Source: Actinomycetes bacterium
Lineage (GTDB): Bacteria; Actinomycetota; Acidimicrobiia; Acidimicrobiales; Microtrichaceae
NCBI GenBank assembly: GCA_023423475.1
Contig: JAFAFN010000090.1
Span: forward strand, 1 to 21,041
Length of the DNA stretch: 21,041 nucleotides
Direction of reading: 5' to 3'
In this document: one piece after another, positions 20,490 to 21,041 of the stretch
How positions within the stretch are numbered: the stretch's first letter is position 1
Layout of the letters: every line of letters begins with the position of its first letter
The notes under the pieces: model-generated
What the model was told of the DNA's origin: nothing
Seen by the model: only the letters and a program-made list of their open reading frames with translations
The model's database searches: none
Program-made: the position numbers and the translations under genes

Positions 20490-21041
20490 TCAGCCCCACC
20501 CACCGCCGCCGGGTGTCCGCATGCGGATCACGTCACCGGCCGCGAGCGTGATCGTGCACTTGTCGGGCAACCGTTCGGCGAGCGACTCGTCGCCGCCGGG
20601 CAGGAGCCAGTTCTCGCCCACCGCGCCCGGTCCGCCGCCGGCGAGACCCCACGGCTGCGACACCCGGCGCTCGGTGATCAACGACACGGTGCAGGGCTGC
20701 AGCACCTCGAGCTCGCGTTCGATGCCGTCCCCACCCGGCGCCGCACCGTCGCCGCCGCTCCCCCGGCGAAGCCGAACGGCACGCACCCGCATGCCGTAGC
20801 TGCGCTCGAGCGCCTCGACCGGCGTGTTCAACGTGTTGGTCATGCCGGTGTGCACGCCGCTCATGCCACCCTGCGGCACGGCGCCGACGAGCCCCGGGCG
20901 TGGAGGCCGGCCGCCCTGACCGCCCGCGACGGTCTCGTAGTACACCCAGGCCGGTCGCTCGGGCGTGGCGACCGCGCCGACGAGCAGGTTGTTCATCGTG
21001 CCCTGCGACGCGGCGGGCACCCGGTCGGGCGCTGCGAGGGC
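20490..21041 (-). CDS. Hydantoinase B/oxoprolinase-family protein, C-terminal part
   Basis: The frame is open from the right edge to the TGA at 20490-20492, about 183 residues. The true start lies outside the window. The C-terminal signature of the HyuB family (beta subunit of ATP-dependent hydantoinase, 5-oxoprolinase, acetone/acetophenone carboxylase) is clear: PAASQGTMNNLLVG near the edge, GMSGVHTGMTNTLNTPVEALERSYGMRV, the Gly-rich DGAAPGGDGIEREL region, and the terminal GDVIRMRTPGGGGWG. Substrate cannot be told from this half. It precedes the DUF1989 gene by 149 bases in the same direction. Confidence 0.88.
   Translation of the reverse strand, partial: ALAAPDRVPAASQGTMNNLLVGAVATPERPAWVYYETVAGGQGGRPPRPGLVGAVPQGGMSGVHTGMTNTLNTPVEALERSYGMRVRAVRLRRGSGGDGAAPGGDGIERELEVLQPCTVSLITERRVSQPWGLAGGGPGAVGENWLLPGGDESLAERLPDKCTITLAAGDVIRMRTPGGGGWG

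Noticed and set aside
1..21041. Search for defence islands, toxin-antitoxin pairs, transposases, integrases, attachment sites, CRISPR repeats, tRNA or rRNA
   Set aside because: None seen by eye on either strand; gene content and base composition look uniformly chromosomal. A covariance-model and repeat search would be needed to exclude small RNAs.

Overview
This is a GC-rich (roughly 70 %) chromosomal segment with dense, short-gapped genes. The gene content points to an actinobacterium, most likely of the Acidimicrobiia type: a DprE2-like reductase, an SCO6745-family protein, an LxPxRVLDTR secreted protein, several GTG starts, and -10-like hexamers placed so that transcripts would be leaderless. 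The taxonomic placement is inference. No rRNA, tRNA, CRISPR array, insertion sequence or phage gene was seen, and no intergenic gap exceeds about 160 bases.

Layout. 1-1155 (-) is a secreted/membrane protein cut by the left edge. 1310-1744 (+) is a carboxymuconolactone-decarboxylase-like protein, convergent with a polytopic membrane protein (1749-2606, -). 2687-3796 (-) is a class-C beta-lactamase-fold protein with Cys in place of the catalytic Ser. The central block on the minus strand, read from about 10770 down to 3905, is lipoate and acyl-CoA metabolism: a 29-residue membrane peptide, dihydrolipoyl dehydrogenase (E3), the E2 acyltransferase of a 2-oxoacid dehydrogenase, a LipB-LipA fusion, an SCP2-like protein and an acyl-CoA dehydrogenase. 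E2, LipB-LipA and the SCP2-like gene are tightly coupled (a 1-base overlap and a 3-base gap). Together they make octanoyl-E2, convert it to lipoyl-E2 and reoxidise the lipoyl arm. No E1 gene is present.

Divergent from this block (+ strand, 10897-14766) are a DprE2-like reductase, a TIGR01777 epimerase, the RVLDTR secreted protein, an SRPBCC protein, a HAD-IB phosphatase and a 61-residue acidic protein. 14874-15359 (-) is a protein with a His-rich tail. 15503-16282 (-) is an HSD10-type 3-hydroxyacyl-CoA dehydrogenase. 16381-16830 (+) is a small membrane protein, and 16872-17210 (-) a lipoprotein. 17353-18243 (-) is a tandem DUF1330-like protein, divergent from an SCO6745-family gene (18355-19221, +). 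The right end (-) has a lipoprotein, a DUF1989 protein and the C-terminal part of a hydantoinase-B/oxoprolinase subunit cut by the right edge.

The best leads are the LipB-LipA fusion; a shared TTGACC-N4-GGTCAA operator in front of the acyl-CoA dehydrogenase and the HSD10-type dehydrogenase, 11 kb apart; the CxxK beta-lactamase homologue; and inverted repeats that swallow stop codons at three of the four convergent gene junctions. I found no clearly novel defence or mobile system; most of the window is ordinary core metabolism.
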